From Balneolaceae bacterium UBA3186 (GTDB taxonomy: Bacteria > Bacteroidota > Rhodothermia > Balneolales > Balneolaceae), in NCBI GenBank assembly GCA_002364085.1, contig DEXK01000011.1:143863-207862 (forward strand): 64,000 bases of DNA, read 5' to 3'. Below are positions 53,971 to 62,358 of the stretch, piece by piece. Position 1 is the stretch's first letter; each line of letters starts with the position of its first letter. The position numbers and the translations under genes are program-made. The notes under the pieces are model-generated. The model was given only the letters and a program-made list of their open reading frames with translations. It was not told the DNA's origin and searched no databases.

Positions 53971-55224
53971 TTAATTCTCAGCAATTGCCGAGGTAGTGTT
54001 ATCTGCTGAACTATCTGATTTTCTAAGGAATTTGACAGCCAGAATTATGGATAAAAGAATCAATATTGAAGCCGTTACAAAAGCAGCTCCAGGAAGCTCA
54101 AAAGGTGCCGAATCGGAAGTAAAATACCCGAATAAACCGGTCATCATTGGTGGGCCAAATATTGCTGTAAAACTAATAAGACTGGTCAATGCTCCCTGCA
54201 GTTCTCCTTGTTGATCATCGGGCACTTTGTTTGAAATTATGCCTTGTAATGAAGGTGTTGCCAGCCCTCCCAAACAAAACGGAGCAATCATAAACATCAA
54301 AATTAAACCTGAAGGAGCAAAAGCAAACCCTAGAAACCCTAAACAATACATTAACAACCCAAAATAGACTGATTTAACTTCCCCGATTTTTGGAATTATT
54401 ACACGTGTAAGCCCTCCTTGAACAATAAATACGCTTACACCTACCACACCAAGGCTGATCCCAACCATTGCTTCATTCCAACCAAATTGGAGCATTGTGA
54501 AATATGTCCATGTACTTTGTGTTGCATGAGATGATAAATAGATCAACCCAAAAATAAGGATCAAGCCACCAATCCCCGGAAATTGTCTTAAATGTTTTAA
54601 GGCTCCTAGTGGGTTTGCTCTTTTTATGTCAAATGCTCGTCTTTTTTCGGGTGGTAATGATTCCGGAAGAATAAAATAACCGTACAACACATTCACAAAA
54701 GTAAGACCTGCTGCTGCAAAAAAAGGAACTCTTGATCCTAACTGTCCCAGCAAACCACCGACAACAGGTCCAATTATAAAACCTAAACCGAATGCTGCTC
54801 CAATCAACCCAAAGTTTTGAGCTCTTTTATCCGGCTCACTAATATCTGCAATATAAGCACTGGCCGTAGTATGGCTTGCTCCCGTGATCCCGGAAATCAA
54901 TCTTGCCACAAAAAGCCAAAATATAGTCGGTGCAAATCCAATAAGAATATAATCGATTCCGAAACCCAGCAAGGAAAACAAAAGAACGGGACGCCTTCCA
55001 AATCTGTCGCTTAATCCACCAATTACTGGAGCAAATACAAACTGTGTAAATGCGTATACAAACATCAGCCATCCACCATAAATCGCAGCTTTGCTTAAAC
55101 CCTCTTCCGTAAGTTCTACTATCAAAGAAGGAATAACGGGAATAATGATACCCAGACCGATCACATCTATTAAAACAGTGATAAAAATAAAAGTTAGTGC
55201 AGCTTTGCGCGGTTCTTTAGACAT
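53971..55224 (-). CDS. TetA-like MFS efflux transporter
   Basis: This 417-residue transporter with 12 helices begins FIFITVLIDVIGLGIIIPVIPSL, as in the TetA family, and has GGLSDRFGRRPVLLFSL (motif A) and ARLISGITGASHTTASAYIADIS (motif C area). It may export tetracycline-like drugs or another metabolite. Resistance cannot be claimed from sequence. It lies upstream of greA on the same strand. Confidence 0.88.
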   Translation of the reverse strand: MSKEPRKAALTFIFITVLIDVIGLGIIIPVIPSLIVELTEEGLSKAAIYGGWLMFVYAFTQFVFAPVIGGLSDRFGRRPVLLFSLLGFGIDYILIGFAPTIFWLFVARLISGITGASHTTASAYIADISEPDKRAQNFGLIGAAFGLGFIIGPVVGGLLGQLGSRVPFFAAAGLTFVNVLYGYFILPESLPPEKRRAFDIKRANPLGALKHLRQFPGIGGLILIFGLIYLSSHATQSTWTYFTMLQFGWNEAMVGISLGVVGVSVFIVQGGLTRVIIPKIGEVKSVYFGLLMYCLGFLGFAFAPSGLILMFMIAPFCLGGLATPSLQGIISNKVPDDQQGELQGALTSLISFTAIFGPPMMTGLFGYFTSDSAPFELPGAAFVTASILILLSIILAVKFLRKSDSSADNTTSAIAEN

Positions 55225-55482
55225 GGTATAAATTTGTGCCCAATGATAGGCTTTTGACTTCCTAATTGGAAGCAGGAATCTAATGTAAAAGTACTGGTTT
55301 ATGTGAGCTGATTGTTCGGGTATAAGTGTAGATGTTAGATAAATCGCCCTTAGTATTTAAAACGACGAAGCCCCTTTTTTCCTAACAATTCAGCCGCAGA
55401 ACTAACAGTCCTTGCTTGCCTATGCTGAAACTCAGCGCAAGTAGTCTTATTTATAAACGAGTTTAAAGCAAAAAACAAAAAT

Positions 55483-55560
55483 CTCCCTTAGAAGGGAGAC
55501 CGATCGAACACTTGTGTGAGATCAGAGGGATGTTGTGCAGTTTCTGAGCTTATAAACTGC
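55483..55560. repeat. Repeat element with CTCCCTTAGAAGGGAG palindrome
   Basis: CTCCCTTAGAAGGGAG (55483-55498) is a perfect palindrome with a 2-nt loop, followed by ATCAGAGGGATGTTGTGCAG (about 55520-55540). The same arrangement occurs at 37931-38020. The 501-bp stretch 55225-55725 holds this, the CAAGCG element and no gene except the TrmH-family gene start at 55726. Confidence 0.65.
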
Positions 55561-55572
55561 CCCCCAAATAAC

Positions 55573-55632
55573 GCAAGCGTCTCGCTTGTGCATTTCTTGC
55601 AAAACATTCGTCCAAGCGTGACGCTTGAACTA
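55573..55632. repeat. CAAGCG inverted-repeat element, copy 2
   Basis: GCAAGCGTCTCGCTTGTGC and GTCCAAGCGTGACGCTTGAAC form two near-palindromic arms with about 22 nt between. A degenerate copy lies at 39943-40016. Confidence 0.65.
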
Positions 55633-55725
55633 GAAAGGGAGCTAACTCACTCTACCCCAAAACACTTCAAAGAATCCGCACAAAAGTATGTATTAGTTTC
55701 TATTTTAGGACAAACAAAAGTGAAG

Positions 55726-56256
55726 ATGCCCAAAAAACTAACTACCAAAGAAATACTTGAAGAGAACCTGTCTCAAAAGCCGCCGGCTAAATTAGCTGAG
55801 GTAAAAGTGATCCTTCATAACATTAGAAGTCTGCATAATGTAGGTTCTGTTTTTCGTTCTTCGGATGCATTCGGGGTTTCTGAATTGATCCTTACCGGAT
55901 ACACTCCCACTCCTCCCCGACCTGAGATCAATAAAACAGCCATTGGAGCGGAAGAATTTGTTGAATGGAGAAATTTTGAAACGGCTACTGAGATCATTGA
56001 ATCGCTCAAAGAAGATGGATATTCCATTTTAGGAATGGAGCAGACTACAGGAAGTATTTCCCTCAATAAACTTGATGTTAATAACTACAATAAGATCTGT
56101 CTGGTGATGGGAAATGAAGTCACCGGTATCGATTCCGAAATTCTCGAATTGATGGACGAATTTGTAGCCATCCCACAGTTTGGCCAAAAGCACTCACTTA
56201 ACGTTTCGGTAGCCGCTGCGGTGATGTTATATGCGTTGTTGGAAAAATTGAGCTGA
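55726..56256 (+). CDS. TrmH/SpoU-family RNA 2'-O-methyltransferase
   Basis: A protein of about 176 residues (start ATG at 55726, MPKKLTTKE). It has the SPOUT knot motifs VILHNIRSLHNVGSVFRSSDAFGV (motif 1), GNEVTGIDSEILELMDEFVAIPQ (motif 2) and SLNVSVAAAVMLYAL (motif 3). It methylates a ribose 2'-OH in tRNA or rRNA with SAM. A longer in-frame start at 55516 would translate through the repeats listed just upstream, so it is rejected. Confidence 0.85.
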   Translation: MPKKLTTKEILEENLSQKPPAKLAEVKVILHNIRSLHNVGSVFRSSDAFGVSELILTGYTPTPPRPEINKTAIGAEEFVEWRNFETATEIIESLKEDGYSILGMEQTTGSISLNKLDVNNYNKICLVMGNEVTGIDSEILELMDEFVAIPQFGQKHSLNVSVAAAVMLYALLEKLS

Positions 56257-56264
56257 TTAATTAC

Positions 56265-56634
56265 AACCCTGACAGGGTTCTAATGTACCATCTACAAACC
56301 CTGTCAGGGTTATTACAGGACAAAGTCATCTCGCAGCGTATGCCCGAGATCTGGATCTAGTTGAAGCTTACCGTCTATTATTACAATTCAGATTCCTGCC
56401 CTGCCTATGTCGCAGGCAGGCTTCGCAGTAATGAATTTAATTATAAGATGTTAAAGACCTCCTCTGTCTCCTCCTACAACAGGAGGAGAACTCGTTGATA
56501 AAATTTTCAATATGCTTGGGATTTCCCCTCCTTATCCAAGGAGGGGCGAACTACTTACTGCCCAACAATTTGTTTCGGAATTGGGGAGGTCCAAATCTTG
56601 CTCTGCCTCGACTGGAATTAACCCTGTCAGGGTT
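56265..56634. repeat. Spacer with three AACCCTG palindromes and other hairpins
   Basis: AACCCTGACAGGGTT (56265-56279), AACCCTGTCAGGGTT (56297-56311) and AACCCTGTCAGGGTT (56620-56634) are copies of one palindrome. Between them are a CTGCCTATGTCGCAGGCAG hairpin (about 56402-56420) and stems such as CTCCTCCTACAACAGGAGGAG. The 606-bp gap 56257-56862 holds no supported gene. Confidence 0.7.
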
Positions 56635-56862
56635 ATAAACTCGAGAAACTTAACCTAGCTCTTTATCACATTTTAAGTTTTTGAGCCTCGGATTAATCAG
56701 ATAGCCGGATTAAATCTGTAATTCAAAATTGATAGTATGTGAGTTACTTATTTATTCAGCAAAAGCTATTCATTAACAAAAAAGTATTAAAATCCGAAAC
56801 TGATTTCCCTATTTCCTTGTTAGACAAATAGAACAAAGAAAAATTTAATCTAACTACACAAA

Positions 56863-57069
56863 ATGAGTTTGAAAGAGAAGACAATCAGCGAAGTAGAAAA
56901 CAGAATCGAAAAAATTGAAAGAGCTATTGCAAAAAATGGCGTTGGTTCAAACTATTTATCTAAAGCTGAACGTGTTCAGAGAGATCTTAACATTGGGCTG
57001 GCTTTGGGTGGTTTAGCATTACTTGCTGGAGCAACGGCTTGGGTTTTAACTTCAAGGGACAGTAAGTAA
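56863..57069 (+). CDS. Small protein with coiled coil and one membrane helix
   Basis: This 68-residue protein has a charged helix (about 1-45) and a hydrophobic helix LNIGLALGGLALLAGATAWVL (about 42-62). No known family is recognised. A short terminator follows 20 bp after the stop, which supports a real gene. It may be a tail-anchored membrane protein. Confidence 0.55.
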   Translation: MSLKEKTISEVENRIEKIERAIAKNGVGSNYLSKAERVQRDLNIGLALGGLALLAGATAWVLTSRDSK

Positions 57070-57090
57070 TCTACTTATCATTTTAAAATC

Positions 57091-57116
57091 CGACGATGAT
57101 TTAAAAGTTATCGTCG
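57091..57116 (+). terminator. Intrinsic terminator
   Basis: CGACGATGA (57091-57099) pairs with TTATCGTCG (57108-57116), followed by a run of T on the plus strand. It ends the 68-aa gene. Confidence 0.75.
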
Positions 57117-57268
57117 TTTTTTTGAAGTAGATAATGTTTCGTTTTCAAAGTTTTAGCAGTGATATTTTTTTCGTTACCATAGTTTAGTCCAAGGAAAAAT
57201 ATTGGACCTAAAACTCCTTTAGGTATTTCATGACTTAAAAACGGAAGGACTTAATGGACCTTCTTTTA

Positions 57269-57769
57269 CTACGTCCAATTCCTGAAATCATTCCACCATT
57301 TCGAAAGTTTCTTACCTCCGATAAAAAGTAGAATTCCAATGATCAATTGAATCACTCCCCCAAAGATTATGGTGAGAGTGCGAAAATTTTTCATATCAGG
57401 ATTATTGGGGTAGATAAAATTCATTTGGATAACTGAACCAATACTATTGAACAAACTTTGTATCGACCAATAAACAATGAGCAAACCAATTGAAGAAAAA
57501 ATAACAGCCGAGAATTTCTGATAGTTATCGATCTGAAAGTCCCCTTCATCCGACTTAGGTGTCATGAAATCTGCAATGCGTTCAGATCCCAAAAATAAAA
57601 CTACTGATAGAATTACATATATCCCGATGTTCAGAAAATAATACCAGCTTTCTGAGAAGTTTGAATACTCATCAAGTAAAAAAGAAGGAATAACCTCTAA
57701 AGAAAATATTGCTCGTATTAGCACAAATAACGAAAGAATACGAATGGATAGAATAGTTAGTTTTTTCAT
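57269..57769 (-). CDS. Four-helix membrane protein, unknown
   Basis: This 166-residue protein has about four hydrophobic helices (about 5-25, 45-65, 87-108, 128-150) separated by charged loops with Asp/Asn. Helix 2 and the SERIADF segment show no known motif. The region is AT-rich and sits in a stretch of small unknown genes on the same strand. Confidence 0.5.
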   Translation of the reverse strand: MKKLTILSIRILSLFVLIRAIFSLEVIPSFLLDEYSNFSESWYYFLNIGIYVILSVVLFLGSERIADFMTPKSDEGDFQIDNYQKFSAVIFSSIGLLIVYWSIQSLFNSIGSVIQMNFIYPNNPDMKNFRTLTIIFGGVIQLIIGILLFIGGKKLSKWWNDFRNWT

Positions 57770-57862
57770 AAATGTAGTTTGAAGTTTCTGGTTAAGGGGA
57801 GCATGAGCTTTAATTGGTCATTCCGCAGCAGAGGTATGAAATGAAGTTGAACGAGGATAAAC

Positions 57863-58426
57863 TTAAATATCATCAGGTAATTTAAAATCCCATCTAATTG
57901 ATCCATCAGCAAAGACTGTGCTATTTTTTGACTCAAATAATTGCGTTCCTGGAATGAGCTGAATCTTCCCTTTAGTTTCCCTAATCAGATAAAGCAAACC
58001 ACATAATAAACCAGCAACTGATTTAAGTGCTGTTTCTAATGTAGCTTCACTATAAAATCTATTACGTTCATGTTTCACATTGTTATAACTTTTCCACCAA
58101 TCTGGATTTCCACCAGTATTCCAGTCTGACCAAGGACTTAGTTTTATATCATATCTTGAAAGATTAACATCCATAGAATGAAATTGTGGATATTTTTCTA
58201 AAATTACTTCTCGGTAATCATTTATGTTGCATACTTTTTTAGCAGATATTTTATTACAAAGTATTTTCGCTATTACATCAAATTCTGAAGCACTTGCTAA
58301 TATTATCTTTGCAAATTCGATGGAGTAGGTTTTAAAATTATCTGTTGAAAATTCAACGAAACGACTTGTTTTTACCAAATCATCTTCAATTGCTAAAAAG
58401 TATTCCCAGTAATGCTGATGCTCCAT
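57863..58426 (-). CDS. Unknown helical protein with HEPN-like features
   Basis: This 187-residue protein is mostly helical. It has SEFDVIAKILCNKISAKK, and WWKSYNNVKHERNRF, whose N..KH.R run and the following TLETALKSVAGLLCGLLYLI helix resemble HEPN-type proteins (often RNases in toxin or stress systems). The kinship is a guess from pattern only. It lies 23 bp before a small two-helix membrane gene on the same strand. Confidence 0.5.
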   Translation of the reverse strand: MEHQHYWEYFLAIEDDLVKTSRFVEFSTDNFKTYSIEFAKIILASASEFDVIAKILCNKISAKKVCNINDYREVILEKYPQFHSMDVNLSRYDIKLSPWSDWNTGGNPDWWKSYNNVKHERNRFYSEATLETALKSVAGLLCGLLYLIRETKGKIQLIPGTQLFESKNSTVFADGSIRWDFKLPDDI

Positions 58427-58449
58427 ATTTTTATTTTTGGGTAGTTTTC

Positions 58450-58725
58450 TTAATCATTGTTTTGCAATTCTTTCTTTATGCCTTTTAAAAGTAAAATTAC
58501 AGACTCCATGAATTTGAATAAAAAAGAAAACAATATTGTATTTACTCCGATTGTGAGAATTATTGAAAAATATTCTTCAATAAATAGTGCTATAAATGTA
58601 GCAGAAATTCCAAGTGTTAAAAAAACTATAAATAAAACCTTGAATAAAGTTTCTCCATAGTTGATTTTCGTATTACCTAGCTGTCTATTCCGCATAGAAG
58701 GTAAATTTTTCGCATTTCTGTTCAT
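58450..58725 (-). CDS. Small two-helix membrane protein
   Basis: This 91-residue protein has two membrane helices (about 27-48 and 55-78) with basic N-terminus (MNRNAKNLPSMRNRQLG). It starts the small group with the HEPN-like gene 23 bp downstream, so they may be one transcription unit. No family was recognised. Confidence 0.5.
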   Translation of the reverse strand: MNRNAKNLPSMRNRQLGNTKINYGETLFKVLFIVFLTLGISATFIALFIEEYFSIILTIGVNTILFSFLFKFMESVILLLKGIKKELQNND

Positions 58726-58829
58726 AAGTTTGTCTATAATTTTCTTTAAAAAATTAGTCTAAGATATTTTTAGATAACTATTACATCCCCACTAAAATAA
58801 ACAAAATCAGATAAGAAACACCTAATCCC

Positions 58830-60095
58830 TTAAACCAACTCCCCGATCTTCCCATAGATCATATCTAACTCATCTTCTGTAATACAATACGGAGGCATCA
58901 GGTACAACACATTTCCAAGCGGACGAAGTAATAATCCATGATCCACGCATTCTTTTTTGATGCGTGAAGCTACGGAATTCAGATATCCGCCCTCTTCTTC
59001 GTTGATGATATCCATCGCAGCAATGGTTCCTTTAACTCTGAATTTTTCTAGTCGTGGATGACCAGCCAGCTTTTCCAGATGTTTGGTGTGAATGGCTTCC
59101 ATTCCTTTGAATACAGGAGCATTTTCTCTCAATAACTTCCAGGAGGCAATTCCTGCGGCACAACCCAATGGATTTCCGGTATAACTGTGTCCATGCCAAA
59201 AGGTTTTTATCGGATCTGAAGAATTGAAGCTTTCGTAGATCTCGTCACTACTCACTGTAACCGAAAGCGGCATGAATCCGCCCGTAATTCCTTTACTCAG
59301 GCAAATGATGTCCGGCTGCACTTGCGCTCGCTTACAGGCAAAATAATCGCCCGTGCGACCAAATCCCGTCATTACTTCATCAAACAGAAGCAAAGTATCG
59401 AACTGACGGTTGCTCCAGTGGACTTTTTGGAGAAACTCTTCGGAACACATTCGCATCCCTCCTGCTCCCTGAACCAACGGCTCCATCAGAATACCGGCAT
59501 ATTTCTCCGGATACTTGGTGAGCAAACCTTCTAATTCTTCAATGACTGCATCTTCTTTATTCGCCCGATTCTCATCTCCGATCCATGTTTCCGGATACGG
59601 GATCACTTCCACATCAAACATCCAGTCTTTGAATACATCGGTAAATATAGAACGCTCTCCGGCCGACATCGCTCCCAACGTATCTCCGTGATATGCTCCT
59701 TCAAAACAAATGAAAGTCTTTCGCTCCTGACCAATATTCTTCCAGTACTGATAAGCGATCTTCATTCCTACTTCCACAGCGGTAGATCCATTATCGGAAA
59801 AGAATACCTTGTTTAAATTCTTAGGCAATTCCTGAGTGATCAACTCCGCTAACTGCTCTGCAGGATCGTGCGTAAATCCGGCAAAGATCACGTGTTCCAG
59901 CGTTTTAGCCTGCTCATAAATGGCTTTTGCGATATCCGGATGAGAATGTCCGTGCATATTCACCCACCAGCTCGAAATACAATCCAGAACCTCTCTTCCG
60001 TCTTCTAAGGTGAGATAAGCTCCCTTTCCGCTCTTTACCTTAAGAGGCTCAGGTGCATCTTTGATGATCGTAAATGGATGCCAAACGTTTTTCAT
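58830..60095 (-). CDS. bioA: Adenosylmethionine-8-amino-7-oxononanoate aminotransferase
   Basis: This 421-residue class III PLP aminotransferase has HPFTIIKDAPEPLKVKSGKG at the start, FSDNGSTAVEVGMKIAYQYW, EGAYHGDT, EPLVQGAGGM and the PLP lysine in CLSKGITGGF (Lys268). It transfers the SAM-derived amino group to KAPA to give DAPA in biotin synthesis. It is downstream of bioD, separated by 151 bp that contains a hairpin repeat element. Confidence 0.94.
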   Translation of the reverse strand: MKNVWHPFTIIKDAPEPLKVKSGKGAYLTLEDGREVLDCISSWWVNMHGHSHPDIAKAIYEQAKTLEHVIFAGFTHDPAEQLAELITQELPKNLNKVFFSDNGSTAVEVGMKIAYQYWKNIGQERKTFICFEGAYHGDTLGAMSAGERSIFTDVFKDWMFDVEVIPYPETWIGDENRANKEDAVIEELEGLLTKYPEKYAGILMEPLVQGAGGMRMCSEEFLQKVHWSNRQFDTLLLFDEVMTGFGRTGDYFACKRAQVQPDIICLSKGITGGFMPLSVTVSSDEIYESFNSSDPIKTFWHGHSYTGNPLGCAAGIASWKLLRENAPVFKGMEAIHTKHLEKLAGHPRLEKFRVKGTIAAMDIINEEEGGYLNSVASRIKKECVDHGLLLRPLGNVLYLMPPYCITEDELDMIYGKIGELV

Positions 60096-60141
60096 GGTGA
60101 AGAATTAAAAATGTAAGATTAAAGATGAAAAATTCCCCTTT

Positions 60142-60224
60142 CTGTCATATCGAGCGGAGCGAGATATCTAAAAATAGCTTTCAAAGAGATGTTTAGATTT
60201 CTCATATACATTCGAAATGACAGA
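60142..60224. repeat. Hairpin repeat element, copy 2
   Basis: CTGTCATATCGA (60142-60153) and TCGAAATGACAG (60213-60224) are near-perfect inverted ends, with AGATATCTA and TTTAGATTTCTC inside. It is related to 39607-39703. It sits between bioD and bioA and may fold in the operon mRNA. Confidence 0.7.
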
Positions 60225-60246
60225 GGTAATTTTTCATCTTTAATTT

Positions 60247-60867
60247 TTAATTAAAAGTTTGTTTAAAAGCTTTGCGTAATGATTCGGAATCAACATTCTG
60301 AAGAGTTTCGATCTCGAATACATCAATCTTTCCAAATCTTTCAATCGTTTCTTTGTTGGATGGATGTTTTTCGCCGTTGAGGACTACTGCAAAGACTTCG
60401 ATTCCGCGATCTCTGAGTGCTGCCAGTGATAATAAAGTATGATTCAACGTTCCCAAACTACTTCTAGCCACCAGTAAAACCGGAATGTTTAATTGCTCGA
60501 TCATATCCAAAACGGTGTGTTCCCAGTTAATAGGCACGATCAATCCACCGGCTCCTTCTACGATCAAATGTTTTGTGTCAAATTCAGGCAATTCGAAATC
60601 ATTCAGAGAGATCTTAACTCCGTCGATGTCTGCAGCGGCATGTGGACTCATAGGCGTTTCCAATCGATATCTCTCCGGGATTATCCTTGAGGGATCAGCT
60701 TTCGAAACTCTTTGTACAAATTCAGTATCGGTTTCTTCATCCAGTCCTGCCTGAATCGGTTTCCAGTAAGTTGCATCCAAAGCAGACATCATCATGCCTG
60801 AAACCAATGTTTTACCAATTCCGGTGTCTGTTCCGGTAACAAAAAATTCTTTCGGAAATTCCATCAC
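60247..60867 (-). CDS. bioD: Dethiobiotin synthetase
   Basis: This 206-residue ATPase has the P-loop GTDTGIGKT (about 12-20), YWKPIQAG and VEGAGGLIVPIN, as in BioD. It closes the ureido ring of DAPA with CO2 and ATP. The start overlaps the bioC stop (ATGA-type overlap). Confidence 0.92.
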   Translation of the reverse strand: MMEFPKEFFVTGTDTGIGKTLVSGMMMSALDATYWKPIQAGLDEETDTEFVQRVSKADPSRIIPERYRLETPMSPHAAADIDGVKISLNDFELPEFDTKHLIVEGAGGLIVPINWEHTVLDMIEQLNIPVLLVARSSLGTLNHTLLSLAALRDRGIEVFAVVLNGEKHPSNKETIERFGKIDVFEIETLQNVDSESLRKAFKQTFN

Positions 60868-61685
60868 ATATCTTTTTTAGCTGCTAAATAGACCACGTGC
60901 CATTTTACTTTAACTTCATTGGAAACTTTCTCATCCCAAAACTTAGTTAATAGCTTTAATTGTTTAGCAGTTAATTGTTTACCTGTTTTAGATTTACGAA
61001 CTCCGATCTCTTTCAAATGCTTGAAAAAATCCATAGAGTTATCAAATTCCTGATACAGATCGTTCTCGTAATAGTCTACCTGAACAGGATTCATCGACAG
61101 CTTTATCACCACCTCTTCCACATCCGGAAATGCATTAGCCGTAAAAGGCAGTCCGAGTTCCAAACAGTTGGAATACCATTCTTCAAAAGTATGATTACCG
61201 GGGAATGTACAGAGCAGAAGTCCGCCCGGAACAAGCAATTCACTTAGTTTTTCTAAACCTATGGAAGTGTCTTTAAACCACTGAGCGGCAAAATTACTTA
61301 CGATGAGACTGTATTTGGGTTCTGAATCAGAGACCTCATCCACATTCAATGTTTTGAAAGTGACAGAATCGTTTAACAATCCTTTTTCTGCGAGTTGATT
61401 CTCACAAAATGAAATCATTCCCGGAGCCACATCGGTTATTAATTTCTTACGATCGGGAAATTCCTTGATGATCTGTTCCGATAAAAATCCTGTACCACAG
61501 CCCACTTCCAGAATATCTCCGGCAGGAAGTGTGTCTTTCCAGGGCAAGAGCGACGAAATGAGTCCGGTCGCTACTTTTTGCTGGATCTCGGCCTTCTGAT
61601 GATACTGCTCAGCAGCTTCAGAGAACGTTTCGGCAATACTTTTTGATGAAATAGTTTGTTCAGCGGTTATTTTCATAGCGCTCAA
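60864..61685 (-). CDS. bioC: BioC, malonyl-ACP O-methyltransferase
   Basis: This 273-residue SAM methyltransferase has ILEVGCGTGFLSE (motif I) and SNFAAQWFKDTSIGLEKLSELLVPGGLL, typical of BioC. It methylates the free carboxyl of malonyl-ACP so that fatty acid synthesis can extend it to pimeloyl-ACP methyl ester. It overlaps the upstream BioH-like gene (26 bp) and the bioD start (4 bp). An in-frame ATG at residue 4 is also possible. Confidence 0.9.
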   Translation of the reverse strand: MSAMKITAEQTISSKSIAETFSEAAEQYHQKAEIQQKVATGLISSLLPWKDTLPAGDILEVGCGTGFLSEQIIKEFPDRKKLITDVAPGMISFCENQLAEKGLLNDSVTFKTLNVDEVSDSEPKYSLIVSNFAAQWFKDTSIGLEKLSELLVPGGLLLCTFPGNHTFEEWYSNCLELGLPFTANAFPDVEEVVIKLSMNPVQVDYYENDLYQEFDNSMDFFKHLKEIGVRKSKTGKQLTAKQLKLLTKFWDEKVSNEVKVKWHVVYLAAKKDM

Positions 61686-62358
61686 AAATAGGAATGATTG
61701 AGCACAGATACGACCAACAATCTTTCGGATTTATGAATGGCAATGCATGGCCCTCATTCTCAAAGACCTTTACAAATTTCTTATTGTAATGGCCGTCAAG
61801 CATGTTTTCTCCTCTAGGCTCTAAGAGGATCTTGTCTTCTGCACTGTCGATGGCAACCATGGTGGAACCAAAATCCAGATCGATGAGCGGGAATCGGGTA
61901 TTTCTGAGTTTCTTCAGGTCTTCAAGCAACAGTTCTTTATTCAGATCAGATGGTATCTCCGCTTTGAATTCCGAAGGATGAAAACAGTTTTTATAAAAGT
62001 TGTTCAGAACTTGTTCAGGATCAGCTTCAAATCCTTTGATCATGGTTTCAAGACCCTTTATGCTAATAGCATTCAAACTTTTATTCTCAGGGTGAAAGTC
62101 TCCGAATCCATTAAAAATGACGAGTAGATCTGCCTTACTTAGCACCGCTGAATTACTCCAATGCAGTCCGTATGAATGTGTAAATACTACTCTGAATTTT
62201 GTGTCTGCATCAAACCTTGGATAAAACGGCTTTCCGATATAGCCCCGATTGGCAGGTTTTAAAGGAATGCTATCCGGAATTACAGAAGCTAATTTATTCC
62301 AAAAATCCTTATTAATTCCCCATCCGTGATAGGCCAGTATTTCTACTTTCTTTTCCAA
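61660..62358 (-). CDS. BioH/BioG-type pimeloyl-ACP methyl ester esterase candidate
   Basis: This 232-residue alpha/beta-hydrolase has HGWGINKDFW, similar to BioH's HGWGLN, and the nucleophile elbow THSYG (Ser62), with His204 in EGHALPF and an Asp at about 171. Family function in this pathway is to cut the methyl ester from pimeloyl-ACP methyl ester. Position between bioF and bioC supports that. It is short and divergent, so BioG or a new BioH substitute are alternatives. Confidence 0.75.
   Translation of the reverse strand: MEKKVEILAYHGWGINKDFWNKLASVIPDSIPLKPANRGYIGKPFYPRFDADTKFRVVFTHSYGLHWSNSAVLSKADLLVIFNGFGDFHPENKSLNAISIKGLETMIKGFEADPEQVLNNFYKNCFHPSEFKAEIPSDLNKELLLEDLKKLRNTRFPLIDLDFGSTMVAIDSAEDKILLEPRGENMLDGHYNKKFVKVFENEGHALPFINPKDCWSYLCSIIPIFERYENNR

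Noticed and set aside
55516..55725. 70-residue N-terminal extension of the TrmH-family gene
   Set aside because: It translates through repeat elements and shows no homology-like composition; the start at 55726 fits the methyltransferase domain.
57183..57212. Hairpin TTTAGTCCAA...TTGGACCTAAA
   Set aside because: Imperfect stem, no T run in either direction, and no gene end at the right distance to call it a terminator.
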